Of a stretch of 33,428 nt of DNA, positions 24,956 to 33,230 are shown in pieces. The notes below the pieces were generated by a model. The model saw nothing but the letters and a program-made list of their open reading frames with translations. It made no database searches and had not been told where the DNA came from. Every line of letters begins with the position of its first letter. The first letter of the stretch is position 1. This DNA is from CADAWZ01 sp045114665 (GTDB lineage: Bacteria > Vulcanimicrobiota > CADAWZ01): contig JBGUKW010000092.1 of NCBI GenBank assembly GCA_045114665.1, positions 1 to 33,428 of the forward strand, in the 5' to 3' direction. Both the position numbers and the translations under genes were made by a program.

Positions 24956-26431
24956 CTAAAATCTTTTTCCTACTCCAACAATACCTTGCTTTGTATCAAA
25001 AGCATCTCTTACTCCACCCATAAAATACCAACTGTCATTTATTACATATTTACCCATCAAATCAACTTGAACATCTCTTGTATTATATGCATCAACACTC
25101 AATTCTAAATTTTTACCAATAAACGAATCTACACCAACACCAAGTTTAGATCTTATAACTCCAACTCGAGGTCTAAATGAACCGATATTCTTTCCATATT
25201 GTAAATTAAATTTATTTTCTTCTCCGATATCGTCAACACCTATTTTCAAAGCATGTTCCCCTCTTGGAAGAAGCCAAAGATTTGCATTCCCAGCAGATAC
25301 TCCATTATTAGTAGTCCAGAGCATATCTGCATCGAGTTGGACAAGGCGAGAAGGTTTTCCATTTTTAGAAACCTCTTTATCACCTAAAAAACCTCTTGCT
25401 CTCTTTATGAGCTTATTAGCTCCTTCCATTGTCTCTTTAGTTTCTCTGATTGTGGCTTTTAAATCATCTTTTAACTGTTGATCAGATGTGAGACCATGAA
25501 CATCTTCTACTATGCCATTTAATTCGGTAGTAGTTTTTTCAAGATTTTCAAGAATTCCAAGTACATTACTTCCAAATTTTTCGTCTGCTACTATTGCTTC
25601 CAAAGATTTCATTGTTAAATTCAATGAATGAGAAGTTTCTGTCAATGTTTTTATCATATCTGATACTGAAGCTTCATTATTTTTTAGAAGATTTTTAACA
25701 GAAGCAGTTATTTCTTTTACATCTCCTCCAGAAGCAACAACAAGACCATTTACATTTCTGATGAGTTCATTTGAATTGTCTAAAATACTACTTACTTTAT
25801 CAACAAGTCCAGAAATACTTCCATCAGCTTTTTGAGCAATTTCTCTAAAACTGTCTGCTGCTGCCTTTACATTTGTTACAGCATCTTTTAAATCTTGTTG
25901 TAATTTTTTATCTCCCAAAAGACTATTAAAATTGCTTACAGCTTCATCTACTTTTGCAAGTGTCTTTTCTGCAGATATCATTATATCATCAACAGAAATT
26001 GGAGAAATACCAGAGGCATAAGGTTCATTCCAAGGCTCTTTTGTTAAGACATTACAAGGTTTTAATATATCCCCACCTTTTGGTCTAATTTCAATCCATT
26101 TATCACCCATTAAATTAGAAGATATATAATAACCTGATCCCAATGTCAAAGTCTCTTTTTTATTTGTAATCAAAACAGTTACTCTTGCCTTATCCCTCAA
26201 ATTTTCTGGCTCAGAATGTGGAACAACAAGAATATCTACAACTTTTCCAACCTTTACACCAGATTTTAACACCGAAGCACCAACTTGAAGTCCAGAAACA
26301 TTTTCAAAAACAATATAATAATTAACCCCTTCGACTTTTTTATTCCAAACTCCCATAAATATTGTTATAGCAAAAAGCAAAACAGTCGCTATGACAACAG
26401 TAATACCAACTTTTACAGAAGCACCTAACAT
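24956..26431 (-). CDS. mlaD: Long MlaD-type MCE protein with C-terminal barrel-like domain
   Basis: This 491-residue protein has one N-terminal TM helix (about 7-28), an MCE domain (about 36-115, YYIVFENVSGLQVGASVLKSGVKVGKV), a long amphipathic helical stretch (about 140-345) and a beta-rich end (about 355-491) of alternating polar/hydrophobic strands (NANLWLLPRGEHALKIGV, SKLGVGVDSFIGKNLELSV) ending in Phe, as outer-membrane barrels do. Typical MlaD is about 180 residues. Long MlaD proteins with a barrel are known in the diderm Firmicute Veillonella and are thought to span the envelope. The gene follows mlaF by 35 bases. Confidence 0.85.
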   Translation of the reverse strand: MLGASVKVGITVVIATVLLFAITIFMGVWNKKVEGVNYYIVFENVSGLQVGASVLKSGVKVGKVVDILVVPHSEPENLRDKARVTVLITNKKETLTLGSGYYISSNLMGDKWIEIRPKGGDILKPCNVLTKEPWNEPYASGISPISVDDIMISAEKTLAKVDEAVSNFNSLLGDKKLQQDLKDAVTNVKAAADSFREIAQKADGSISGLVDKVSSILDNSNELIRNVNGLVVASGGDVKEITASVKNLLKNNEASVSDMIKTLTETSHSLNLTMKSLEAIVADEKFGSNVLGILENLEKTTTELNGIVEDVHGLTSDQQLKDDLKATIRETKETMEGANKLIKRARGFLGDKEVSKNGKPSRLVQLDADMLWTTNNGVSAGNANLWLLPRGEHALKIGVDDIGEENKFNLQYGKNIGSFRPRVGVIRSKLGVGVDSFIGKNLELSVDAYNTRDVQVDLMGKYVINDSWYFMGGVRDAFDTKQGIVGVGKRF

Positions 26432-26466
26432 AAAATATCTTCTCCAAATATTATTTTATTACTAAA

Positions 26467-27246
26467 TCACATTTTGACAGGTCCCTTAGAATTTCCATCT
26501 ATAAACTGTCTTATAACTGGATTCTTCGAATTATCAAATTCTTCAAATGTACCTGTCAATAAAAATTTTCCCTTATGCAACAAAATTATTTTATCCGCTA
26601 TAGCTTTAGCACTTTTTAAATCATGAGTTACCACAATGGAAGTCATGTTAAATTTCTTTTTTAAATCATTTACCAAATCATTTATAACACTTGACATAAT
26701 AGGATCAAGTCCACTTGTAGGTTCGTCGTATAGAATAAGTTCTGGATTAGTAACAATAGCTCTTGCGATACTCGCTCTTTTCTGCATACCTCCTGACAAT
26801 TCAGAAGGATATTGATTTTCTGTTCCATGTAATCCAACAATATCAAGTGCTTCTAAAACTCTTTTTCTTATCTCAGATTCTTTAGTCTTTGTATTTTCTC
26901 TAAGACCAAAAGCAACATTGTCCATTATTGTCAAAGAATCAAAAAGAGCAGGCGACTGAAATACCATGCCAATATGTTTTCTTAGTTCGTCAAGTTCTCT
27001 TCCTTTTAAATGAGCTATTTCTGCCCCGTTAATAAAAATCTCTCCAGAAGTAGCAGGCAAAAGCCCAATAATACACCTTATAAGTGTACTCTTACCTGCT
27101 CCAGATAACCCCATCAAAACAAGAGTTTCACCTTTTCTCAATGAAACACTTACATGATCCAAAATAACTCTATCCCCTCTTTTTAAAAGAAGGTCTTTTA
27201 CTTCCAAAAATCTCTCAGAAGATTTTAATTCATTTTTATCTTTCAT
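26467..27246 (-). CDS. mlaF: Phospholipid ABC transporter ATPase
   Basis: This 259-residue ATPase has Walker A GLSGAGKST, Q-loop MVFQSPALFDSLT, signature LSGGMQKRASIARAI, Walker B LILYDEPTSGLDP and the switch His in VVTHDLKS. The MQKR signature and the FDSL block after the Q-loop are those of MlaF/Ttg2A. It powers MlaE for phospholipid movement between the membranes. The start lies 7 bases after mlaE. Confidence 0.92.
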   Translation of the reverse strand: MKDKNELKSSERFLEVKDLLLKRGDRVILDHVSVSLRKGETLVLMGLSGAGKSTLIRCIIGLLPATSGEIFINGAEIAHLKGRELDELRKHIGMVFQSPALFDSLTIMDNVAFGLRENTKTKESEIRKRVLEALDIVGLHGTENQYPSELSGGMQKRASIARAIVTNPELILYDEPTSGLDPIMSSVINDLVNDLKKKFNMTSIVVTHDLKSAKAIADKIILLHKGKFLLTGTFEEFDNSKNPVIRQFIDGNSKGPVKM

Positions 27247-27253
27247 AACTTTA

Positions 27254-28042
27254 TTAAAGTGAAAATATAATAGAAGAAAGCAAATAATTGCTTACAAAAA
27301 CAACAATAATAGAAATAACAACAGAACCTGTAGTTGAAATACCAACACCTGCAGCTCCACCTCTTGTATTCATGCCTTGATAACAACTTATCAAAACAAC
27401 TTCAACAGCAAAAAATAAAGATTTGTATAAACCACCCCAAAAATCTTTCATGGCAAGCATATTTTTTATACTATCCGTATATATTGTAAGATCTACACCT
27501 GCAAGCATATTGGCAACACATCCTCCACCAAGTACACCAGCAAAATCAGCAAATAAAGTCAATATAGGAAAAGCAATTAAACAGGCAAGAAGTCTTGGAA
27601 CAACAAGATATTTTACAGGACTTACAGCCATGACAGTAAGAGCATCAAGCTGTTCTGTAACCTTCATAGAAGATATTTCTGCAGTTATTGCAGAACCAGC
27701 TCTGCCTGCAACTACAACAGCAGTGAGCATAGGAGCCAATTCCCTACACATAGCTATAGCTACACCGCCACCAATAAACTTAGCAAGTCCATATCTAACG
27801 GCAAGTTCTGCAAGTTGCAGAGAGACAACAGCTCCAGAAAAGAAAGTAGTAACAAAAACAATAAAAATAGAATCGACACCCAATAATGCAGCCTGTTGAA
27901 TTGTCAACTTTATCCTAATATCAAGCCTGAATATCCACATCAAAGTATTAAATAAAAGTATGACAATTCCACCGACATATTCAAAAAATGATATTGCTTT
28001 TTTTCCTATATTGTCAAAAAATTTAATAAAAACTTCTTTCAT
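27254..28042 (-). CDS. mlaE: Phospholipid ABC transporter permease
   Basis: The product is about 262 residues with five to six TM helices. MlaE hallmarks are seen: LGVDSIFIVFVTTFFSGAVVSLQ, LAPMLTAVVVAGRAGSAITAEISSMKVTEQLDALTVM and PRLLACLIAFPILT. I choose the ATG at 28042 (MKEVFIKFF...), where family members begin. The longer frame starts at an ATG at 28087 that lies inside the 28060-28091 hairpin and would add 15 unusual residues. Neither start has a clear ribosome binding site. Confidence 0.9.
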   Translation of the reverse strand: MKEVFIKFFDNIGKKAISFFEYVGGIVILLFNTLMWIFRLDIRIKLTIQQAALLGVDSIFIVFVTTFFSGAVVSLQLAELAVRYGLAKFIGGGVAIAMCRELAPMLTAVVVAGRAGSAITAEISSMKVTEQLDALTVMAVSPVKYLVVPRLLACLIAFPILTLFADFAGVLGGGCVANMLAGVDLTIYTDSIKNMLAMKDFWGGLYKSLFFAVEVVLISCYQGMNTRGGAAGVGISTTGSVVISIIVVFVSNYLLSSIIFSL

Positions 28043-28059
28043 ATTACAAAATAATATAA

Positions 28060-28091
28060 CTGCATGAAGAGATATATTTCCCTTCATGCAG
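28060..28091 (-). terminator. Hairpin between solute-binding protein gene and mlaE
   Basis: CTGCATGAAG and CTTCATGCAG form a perfect 10-bp stem with a 12-base loop, 17 bases after the stop of the solute-binding protein gene. The following minus-strand bases are T-rich but not a pure T run (TTATATTATTTT), so it may be a weak terminator or a processing/attenuation hairpin that lowers mla expression relative to the upstream gene. Confidence 0.6.
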
Positions 28092-28107
28092 TAAAATAAA
28101 TCATATA

Positions 28108-29355
28108 TTAATATTTATTTGGATTTGTTCCAGTTGGTTGAGATGGTGTAACAGAAGGCTTTACATGTGAATTAATAACATCCATAGATTCTTTTAAAGA
28201 AGATTGAACTGATTTCTTTTCAACTAAAACCTTATTTATTGCCCCACCATGTACATTAATAACATTTTCATGATTATCTATTGCTGGTTTTACAGGGTAT
28301 TTTCCCATAAGAGTTAAATATGTTCTAAAAACAGGGTATTTCTCTAAAAAGTCAAAAAATTCTGGTGATAATGCAACTTGCTTATTTGCAGGAAATACTG
28401 GTGAAGCAAGCACAAACTTCTGAAGTTGTGGAAATTCAGCTAAATAATACATAAAAAACCAAGTATTTTCAGGATCTGAATTTGCTTTTTTCATAAGTGC
28501 AAGATTTGTCAATACAGTATTTCCAACTTTATTTTTTCCTGCCCAATTTACAGCTTTTAAATTTGGTCTTGTTTCATATATATTTGCAACATCTTCAAGT
28601 GATCCAATAAACATAGGAGATTTTACAGGGTCTTCACACTGTGCATATTTGTAAACATTCAAAAGATCATCTAAATAATAGAGAATCTTTTCAGCATTTA
28701 CTCCATCAAGACCAGTAACATCTAATTTTTGATCCTCTGGGGAAATTTGAGCTAAGAAAATATTAAATACATAGGCAATTTCAACATCTTTTCCTGCAGG
28801 AATATAGAAACCATAAATACCTTTTTCAGGTTCTGTCAATTTTTTAGCATAGTTAAAAATTTGATTTATATTTGTAGGAGGTGCTTTAATTCCCTTTTCA
28901 GCAAGTGCATCTGGATCATATACAAGTGCATAATTATATGCAACATATGGCAATGTCCAAAGTTTGCCATCAAATTCTGAGGCTTTCCACAATGGAGAAT
29001 AAGTGTCCATTTTTAAAGCAATTCTAACTGATTTCAAAATCTGATCATCAACTGGTAAAAGTTTATCTGCATTTCTCAATTCATTCTGCCAAGCTGAATC
29101 AATAGCTGCAATATCTGGAAGAGAATTTGCGTCTGATTTCATAAGTTCATCTCTCAATTCAACTTTTGAATCAAATTTTCTTAATTGTATATCTACACTT
29201 GGATATTTTTCCTTATATTTAGATACCAAAGAATCCAACACTTTTGACTGCTCATCATTGAAGGCATGCCAAAAAGTCAATGTTCCTGCATTTGCTGCAG
29301 TTGAAGCGATAAAAACAAACAAAAAAACTGATAATATCGCAATTAAACGTTTCAT
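28108..29355 (-). CDS. Extracellular solute-binding protein, family 1 (MalE-like)
   Basis: This 415-residue protein has a signal peptide (cleavage after ANA at about 23) followed by GTLTFWHAFNDEQSKVLDSL, the usual start of sugar-type ABC binding proteins, then LPDIAAIDSAWQNEL and LWTLPYVAYNYALVYDP. It lacks a lipobox, so it should be periplasmic. The C-terminus is a Pro/Thr/Ser-rich tail. No MalF/MalG permease or ATPase is nearby, so it is an orphan. AAAGGAG precedes the ATG. Ligand cannot be inferred. Confidence 0.85.
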   Translation of the reverse strand: MKRLIAILSVFLFVFIASTAANAGTLTFWHAFNDEQSKVLDSLVSKYKEKYPSVDIQLRKFDSKVELRDELMKSDANSLPDIAAIDSAWQNELRNADKLLPVDDQILKSVRIALKMDTYSPLWKASEFDGKLWTLPYVAYNYALVYDPDALAEKGIKAPPTNINQIFNYAKKLTEPEKGIYGFYIPAGKDVEIAYVFNIFLAQISPEDQKLDVTGLDGVNAEKILYYLDDLLNVYKYAQCEDPVKSPMFIGSLEDVANIYETRPNLKAVNWAGKNKVGNTVLTNLALMKKANSDPENTWFFMYYLAEFPQLQKFVLASPVFPANKQVALSPEFFDFLEKYPVFRTYLTLMGKYPVKPAIDNHENVINVHGGAINKVLVEKKSVQSSLKESMDVINSHVKPSVTPSQPTGTNPNKY

Positions 29356-29420
29356 TTTTTATTCTCCTTTATTTTTCAGTTTAAAAAAAACATTATTAAT
29401 TTATTAAAATTAATTAAAAA

Positions 29421-29969
29421 TTACTTAGAATCTTCTTTTAATGTAAGAGAAACTGTAAAATTATCTGTAATAACATTTCCAACAATCCTATAAAAACCTG
29501 GCTTTACTGGATGTCCTTTTTGATCTATCTGTGGCCATGTTGCAGAAAAAACTTTTGATTCTTTTGCATTAAATGTAATTGAATGCTTTTTCTTGATATC
29601 TTTATTATATACCGAAGATTGCCATATCAAAGTGGGCAATTTAAAGAAAAACCAATCATCTTCTCTATAAACTAAAAAATCAACTTCATTTGAATTAGGA
29701 AAGTTTATAGTAATAGGCTTAGAAGAAGTGTTTGTTATTTTCATTCTAAATTTTATTTCTTCTCCCTTATGATATTTTTCCCCTATATCCAAATGAAAAG
29801 ACAAATAATTTAAATTTACATCAGACTTTTCAGAAAATGGATCAGATGACTGAACAAAATATCTAATAAGAAAAATGGAAATAACAAAACAAACTAAAAT
29901 AATAAAAATAATTATTACAGTATTATTTAAAAAGGTAAATTTTGATTTTTTAATGAATTTAGTTCGCAA
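29421..29969 (-). CDS. Membrane-anchored BsuPI-domain protein
   Basis: This 182-residue protein has one N-terminal TM helix (about 17-41) after a Lys-rich stretch, then an extracytoplasmic domain like BsuPI, the B. subtilis intracellular proteinase inhibitor (PF12690): KITNTSSKPITINFPN, VDFLVYRED, then FSATWPQIDQKGHPVKPGFYRIVG. Function in this setting is unknown; protease inhibition is only the family's namesake. The start is TTG at 29969, with GGTG about eight bases upstream; no ATG lies before the domain. Confidence 0.7.
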   Translation of the reverse strand: MRTKFIKKSKFTFLNNTVIIIFIILVCFVISIFLIRYFVQSSDPFSEKSDVNLNYLSFHLDIGEKYHKGEEIKFRMKITNTSSKPITINFPNSNEVDFLVYREDDWFFFKLPTLIWQSSVYNKDIKKKHSITFNAKESKVFSATWPQIDQKGHPVKPGFYRIVGNVITDNFTVSLTLKEDSK

Positions 29970-30018
29970 GGATATTACACCAATATATAAAAAATAGTTA
30001 ATAAAAATAAATATACTC

Positions 30019-30047
30019 TTGACTATTCAACAGAAATAAGTTATATC
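30019..30047 (+). promoter_or_regulatory. Sigma-70-type promoter
   Basis: TTGACT (30019-30024), a 17-base spacer and TATATC (30042-30047) lie 30 bases before the ATG of the next plus-strand gene. This is the best -35/-10 pair seen in the window. Confidence 0.6.
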
Positions 30048-30077
30048 CTTTATATAAGCAATAACTAAGGAGGGATA

Positions 30078-31394
30078 ATGTTAAAAAAAATAAATGTATT
30101 GTTATTATCAATATTTCTATTGTTATTCGTAAAAACAGGCTATTCAGATGACTTATTTACAAATCCAATCATAGTAAAAACCGATAATGGTCAAATAGTA
30201 GTAAATCAGGGATTTTATGAAAACATAGGAAATAGCCAAATCTTTACAGTAAAACATGGCGATAAAATAATAGGAAAAATAAGAGTCAAAGAGCTATATG
30301 AACATTATTGCGTATGTGAACCAATAGATAATACAGTGATAACATCTATATCAAAGGGAGATTCTGCTATTCCTGAAGCAAAAAATACAGGAAATAACAA
30401 AATTTCAAGTACAACTACAACGAACAACAATAACAACAAATTGAATGAAACATCATCAAAAGTAGAAAAACAACTATCAGAAAGAGAATTGTCAAAACAA
30501 AAGAGAGAAGAAGAAAAAGCGTTAATAGAAGCCAAAAAAAATGAAGAAAAATTAAAAAAAGAAGCTGAAAAAGCTGAAAAGGAGAGACTTGCAGCAATCG
30601 AAGAAAGAAAGCAACAAATACAAGATGATTATGTAGAAAAACTTGCAGACTGTACAAGAACTGTTTCTTTTAATAAAAAAACAGGAACAAGCCTACTTCC
30701 AAATCCACAAAAACTCTATGAAGCATATTCACTTTACAAATATGTAGATTCCATGAAATATTTAAATAGTTCAAGCTATATGGGTGGACACCATTTGACA
30801 ACATATAGAATTATGGGAGTTACATTAACTTTAAAAAATATGATTGCAGGTATGAAGCAAGACAATCAAAAAGCACAGAAGGCAAGTGTAAAAAAATATG
30901 GAGCAGAAATAGAAATAATATATTTCACTCCAGAATTAATGAAATCACAAGCACTTTTATTGGCATCTGGCGACGATACCTATGAAGATGAACAACAAGT
31001 AAATGCAATCGCTCTAGGCATGATGCAACAAAATGAAATAGATTCATACTCAGTATTTCAAGTTACAATAACAAATAATGAAAATTCTGCTGAACCCCTA
31101 CAACTAGCTCCTTTTAAATGGAAAATGGTGATAATAACAGATACAAATGAAGAAATAAAAGCAATAAAATATGATGAAGCACTTGACAAAACATTAGGAC
31201 CTGGACAATCTGCAACTGGAAATATATACTTTCCACTAACAGATTCCATGGGACATAAACTTACTTCACATAATTTAAAAATAAGACTACAGTCAATACT
31301 TGATAAAAAAGTTGACATTAAATGGAGTGACTCAAAAGGAAAACCAAATACAAAAACTAAAGGTAAAGTAAAATCTAAGAAAAATAAAAAATAA
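30078..31394 (+). CDS. Secreted coiled-coil protein, function unknown
   Basis: This 438-residue protein has a signal peptide (cleavage after GYS at about 23), a small beta domain (about 30-88, VVNQGFYENIGNSQIFTVKHGDKIIGKIRV) like the FlgT C-terminal or SH3-like fold, a Thr/Asn-rich linker, a charged coiled coil (about 125-190) and a C-terminal beta domain (about 275-415) of the DUF4352 kind (YSVFQVTITNNENSAEPLQLAPFKWKM ... TLGPGQSATGNIYFPL). The last 20 residues are Lys-rich. The ATG has AAGGAGGG. A good promoter precedes it and a hairpin follows. Confidence 0.65.
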   Translation: MLKKINVLLLSIFLLLFVKTGYSDDLFTNPIIVKTDNGQIVVNQGFYENIGNSQIFTVKHGDKIIGKIRVKELYEHYCVCEPIDNTVITSISKGDSAIPEAKNTGNNKISSTTTTNNNNNKLNETSSKVEKQLSERELSKQKREEEKALIEAKKNEEKLKKEAEKAEKERLAAIEERKQQIQDDYVEKLADCTRTVSFNKKTGTSLLPNPQKLYEAYSLYKYVDSMKYLNSSSYMGGHHLTTYRIMGVTLTLKNMIAGMKQDNQKAQKASVKKYGAEIEIIYFTPELMKSQALLLASGDDTYEDEQQVNAIALGMMQQNEIDSYSVFQVTITNNENSAEPLQLAPFKWKMVIITDTNEEIKAIKYDEALDKTLGPGQSATGNIYFPLTDSMGHKLTSHNLKIRLQSILDKKVDIKWSDSKGKPNTKTKGKVKSKKNKK

Positions 31395-31399
31395 TAATT

Positions 31400-31425
31400 A
31401 AGGGGCTGTGAAAACAGCCCCTTTT
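31400..31425 (+). terminator. Intrinsic terminator with GAAA loop, abutting recF
   Basis: AAGGGGCTGT and ACAGCCCCTT form a 10-bp stem closed by GAAA, with only about four T after it. The hairpin ends 9 bases before the recF ATG. The arm sequence GGGGCTGTGAAAA also forms the ends of the element at 18771-18911. Confidence 0.75.
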
Positions 31426-31434
31426 ACAATAAAC

Positions 31435-32568
31435 ATGCTTATAAAAAAAATAAAAATAAAAAATTTTAGAAATATCAAATCAGCGGAAATAGAACCTATA
31501 GACGGAATAAATATTTTCACAGGTGAAAATGCACAAGGAAAAAGTTCTTTTTTAGAATCAATCACTTTTATTTCAAACGGTAGATCTTTTAGAACAACAA
31601 ACGATTTTGATCTCATAAATAGGGAAGATAAAATCGCATTTATTGAAGCAATATTTGAAAATACAGAAAACATTAAAGATGAATTTTCTGTTTCTGCTTC
31701 AATTACAGATATAGGAGAAAACAAAACAAATAAAAAAATAACATTTTGCAAAAAAGATGTAAAAAAATTATCTGAATTTATAGGAAAAATAAATAATACA
31801 GTATTTTCGAAATACGACTCTGAAGTAGCTTCTGGAAGCCCTTCTATAAGAAGAAATTTTATTGATAGATTACTTTCTTTTTTAGACAATGAATACCTAA
31901 AAGATATCAAAAAATTTTATACGCTACTAAAAGAAAAAAATTTTCTTCTAAAAAAAGAGAGAAATATTATTGTTGCAGATGTTATAAATGAACAACTTGC
32001 CGAACTCTCTGCATATATATCTGAAAAAAGAAAAAAAATATCAAAAATAATAGAAAAAGAAGCAAACAAAATAAATTCAACAGAAATGCATCAAAACTTC
32101 AAAATAAAATTCGGATACATTCCAAATATCGAATATGAAGGTAAAACATTAGAAGAAATAAAAGATCAAATAAACTCAATATTTAAAAAATATTTAAATA
32201 TTGAATTTGAAAGAAAAGCAACATTAAAAGGGATACAAAGAGACGAATACAATATTGAACTCAATTCAATGTCTGCAAAAAAATATGCTTCACAGGGACA
32301 ATTAAAAATAATTTCTACGGTATTAAAATTAACAGAATTTAGCCTACTTGAAAAAAAAATAAACAATACACCCATATTTTTAATGGATGATTGCTTTTCT
32401 GAACTCGACGATATAAATCAAATAAATTTGTGGAATTGCCTTCAAAAAAAAGGACAAATATTTCTAACATCAAATGGGCTTCCTAAAAATTATGCAGAAT
32501 ATAAAAATAAACAAATAAGAGAATATATAATAAAACAAGGCAATATTATAGATATAATGGATAGATAA
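31435..32568 (+). CDS. recF: DNA replication/repair protein RecF
   Basis: This protein of about 377 residues is an SMC-like ATPase that loads RecA at gaps with RecO and RecR. Motifs: the start MLIKKIKIKNFRN, Walker A TGENAQGKSS (about 29-38), RSFRT, signature YASQGQLKII and Walker B PIFLMDDCFSELD. I place the start at the ATG at 31435; an in-frame GTG at 31408 sits inside the terminator hairpin and adds residues unlike RecF. No ribosome binding site precedes 31435. The DciA-like gene starts 2 bases after recF. Confidence 0.92.
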   Translation: MLIKKIKIKNFRNIKSAEIEPIDGINIFTGENAQGKSSFLESITFISNGRSFRTTNDFDLINREDKIAFIEAIFENTENIKDEFSVSASITDIGENKTNKKITFCKKDVKKLSEFIGKINNTVFSKYDSEVASGSPSIRRNFIDRLLSFLDNEYLKDIKKFYTLLKEKNFLLKKERNIIVADVINEQLAELSAYISEKRKKISKIIEKEANKINSTEMHQNFKIKFGYIPNIEYEGKTLEEIKDQINSIFKKYLNIEFERKATLKGIQRDEYNIELNSMSAKKYASQGQLKIISTVLKLTEFSLLEKKINNTPIFLMDDCFSELDDINQINLWNCLQKKGQIFLTSNGLPKNYAEYKNKQIREYIIKQGNIIDIMDR

Positions 32569-32570
32569 CA

Positions 32571-33176
32571 ATGGACGAAAAAGCAGAAGAATTAGATAGA
32601 ATTATAAGTATTAAAAGAAAAGCAAAAGATAGTGAAAGTATAAAACAAATACTTGAAGAACAAATACAAAAAGCAAGTGATATGGCATTAAGCATAAAAA
32701 TAGCACAAAACTGGAAAGAATGTGTTGGGAATAGAGTAGACTTAAAAACAGCAATTAGTTATCTAAATAAAAAAAAGTTATATGTAAAAACATATAATAA
32801 CTCTTGGGCTGCAAATTTAACTTCTATCAAATCAGAAATAATAAAAAAATTAAATGAAAAAATAGCTCCAAATATAGTCGAAGACATAATATTTCATTCT
32901 GCTTATCCATTAAAAAAGAAAAAAAATGTAGAAGAAAAAAATAAAAAAGAGTATCAATTAAATAAAGAAGAATTGTCAAAAATAGAAGAAACTGCTTCAA
33001 AAATTGAAAATGACAAAATAAAAAAAGAATTTACTGAATTGATGACAAAAGATATGAAGTACAAACTTGAAAAAATAGATAATGGAGGTTCAGAATGTCC
33101 AATATGTAAATGTATTCACGAAAAAAAGGGCTTATGTATTTTTTGTAAAAACAAATTTATTGAAAATCATTATTAA
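32571..33176 (+). CDS. DciA/DUF721 family protein with C-terminal zinc ribbon
   Basis: This 201-residue protein has a DUF721 (DciA) domain at about 15-110 (IKIAQNWKECVGNRVDLKTAISYLNKKKLYVKTYNNSWAANL cut here as separate strands). DciA proteins load the replicative helicase in bacteria that lack DnaC/DnaI. A Lys/Glu-rich helix (about 115-175) leads to a small zinc ribbon ending (CPIC at about 182-185, CIFC at about 193-196). The recF-DUF721 pairing is common near the origin region. The ATG lies 2 bases after recF, suggesting coupling. Confidence 0.8.
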   Translation: MDEKAEELDRIISIKRKAKDSESIKQILEEQIQKASDMALSIKIAQNWKECVGNRVDLKTAISYLNKKKLYVKTYNNSWAANLTSIKSEIIKKLNEKIAPNIVEDIIFHSAYPLKKKKNVEEKNKKEYQLNKEELSKIEETASKIENDKIKKEFTELMTKDMKYKLEKIDNGGSECPICKCIHEKKGLCIFCKNKFIENHY

Positions 33177-33230
33177 CTTGGTAATTACAGCTATTTTCGG
33201 TAAATAGAGTATATAAAGCAAGGAGAAAAA

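Noticed and set aside
27423..27899. 158-codon plus-strand open frame opposite mlaE
   Set aside because: It is antisense to well-conserved MlaE coding DNA and has no recognisable domain or start signal.
28043..28087. Longer N-terminus for MlaE from the ATG at 28087
   Set aside because: That ATG is part of a perfect hairpin stem, has no ribosome binding site, and adds residues not seen in MlaE; the ATG at 28042 matches the family start.
31408..31434. Longer N-terminus for RecF from a GTG at 31408
   Set aside because: The codons lie inside a terminator hairpin; RecF proteins start at the MLIKKIKI segment.
31398..31910. 170-codon minus-strand open frame opposite recF
   Set aside because: It begins inside recF's Walker A region on the opposite strand and is explained by A-rich codons of recF read in reverse.
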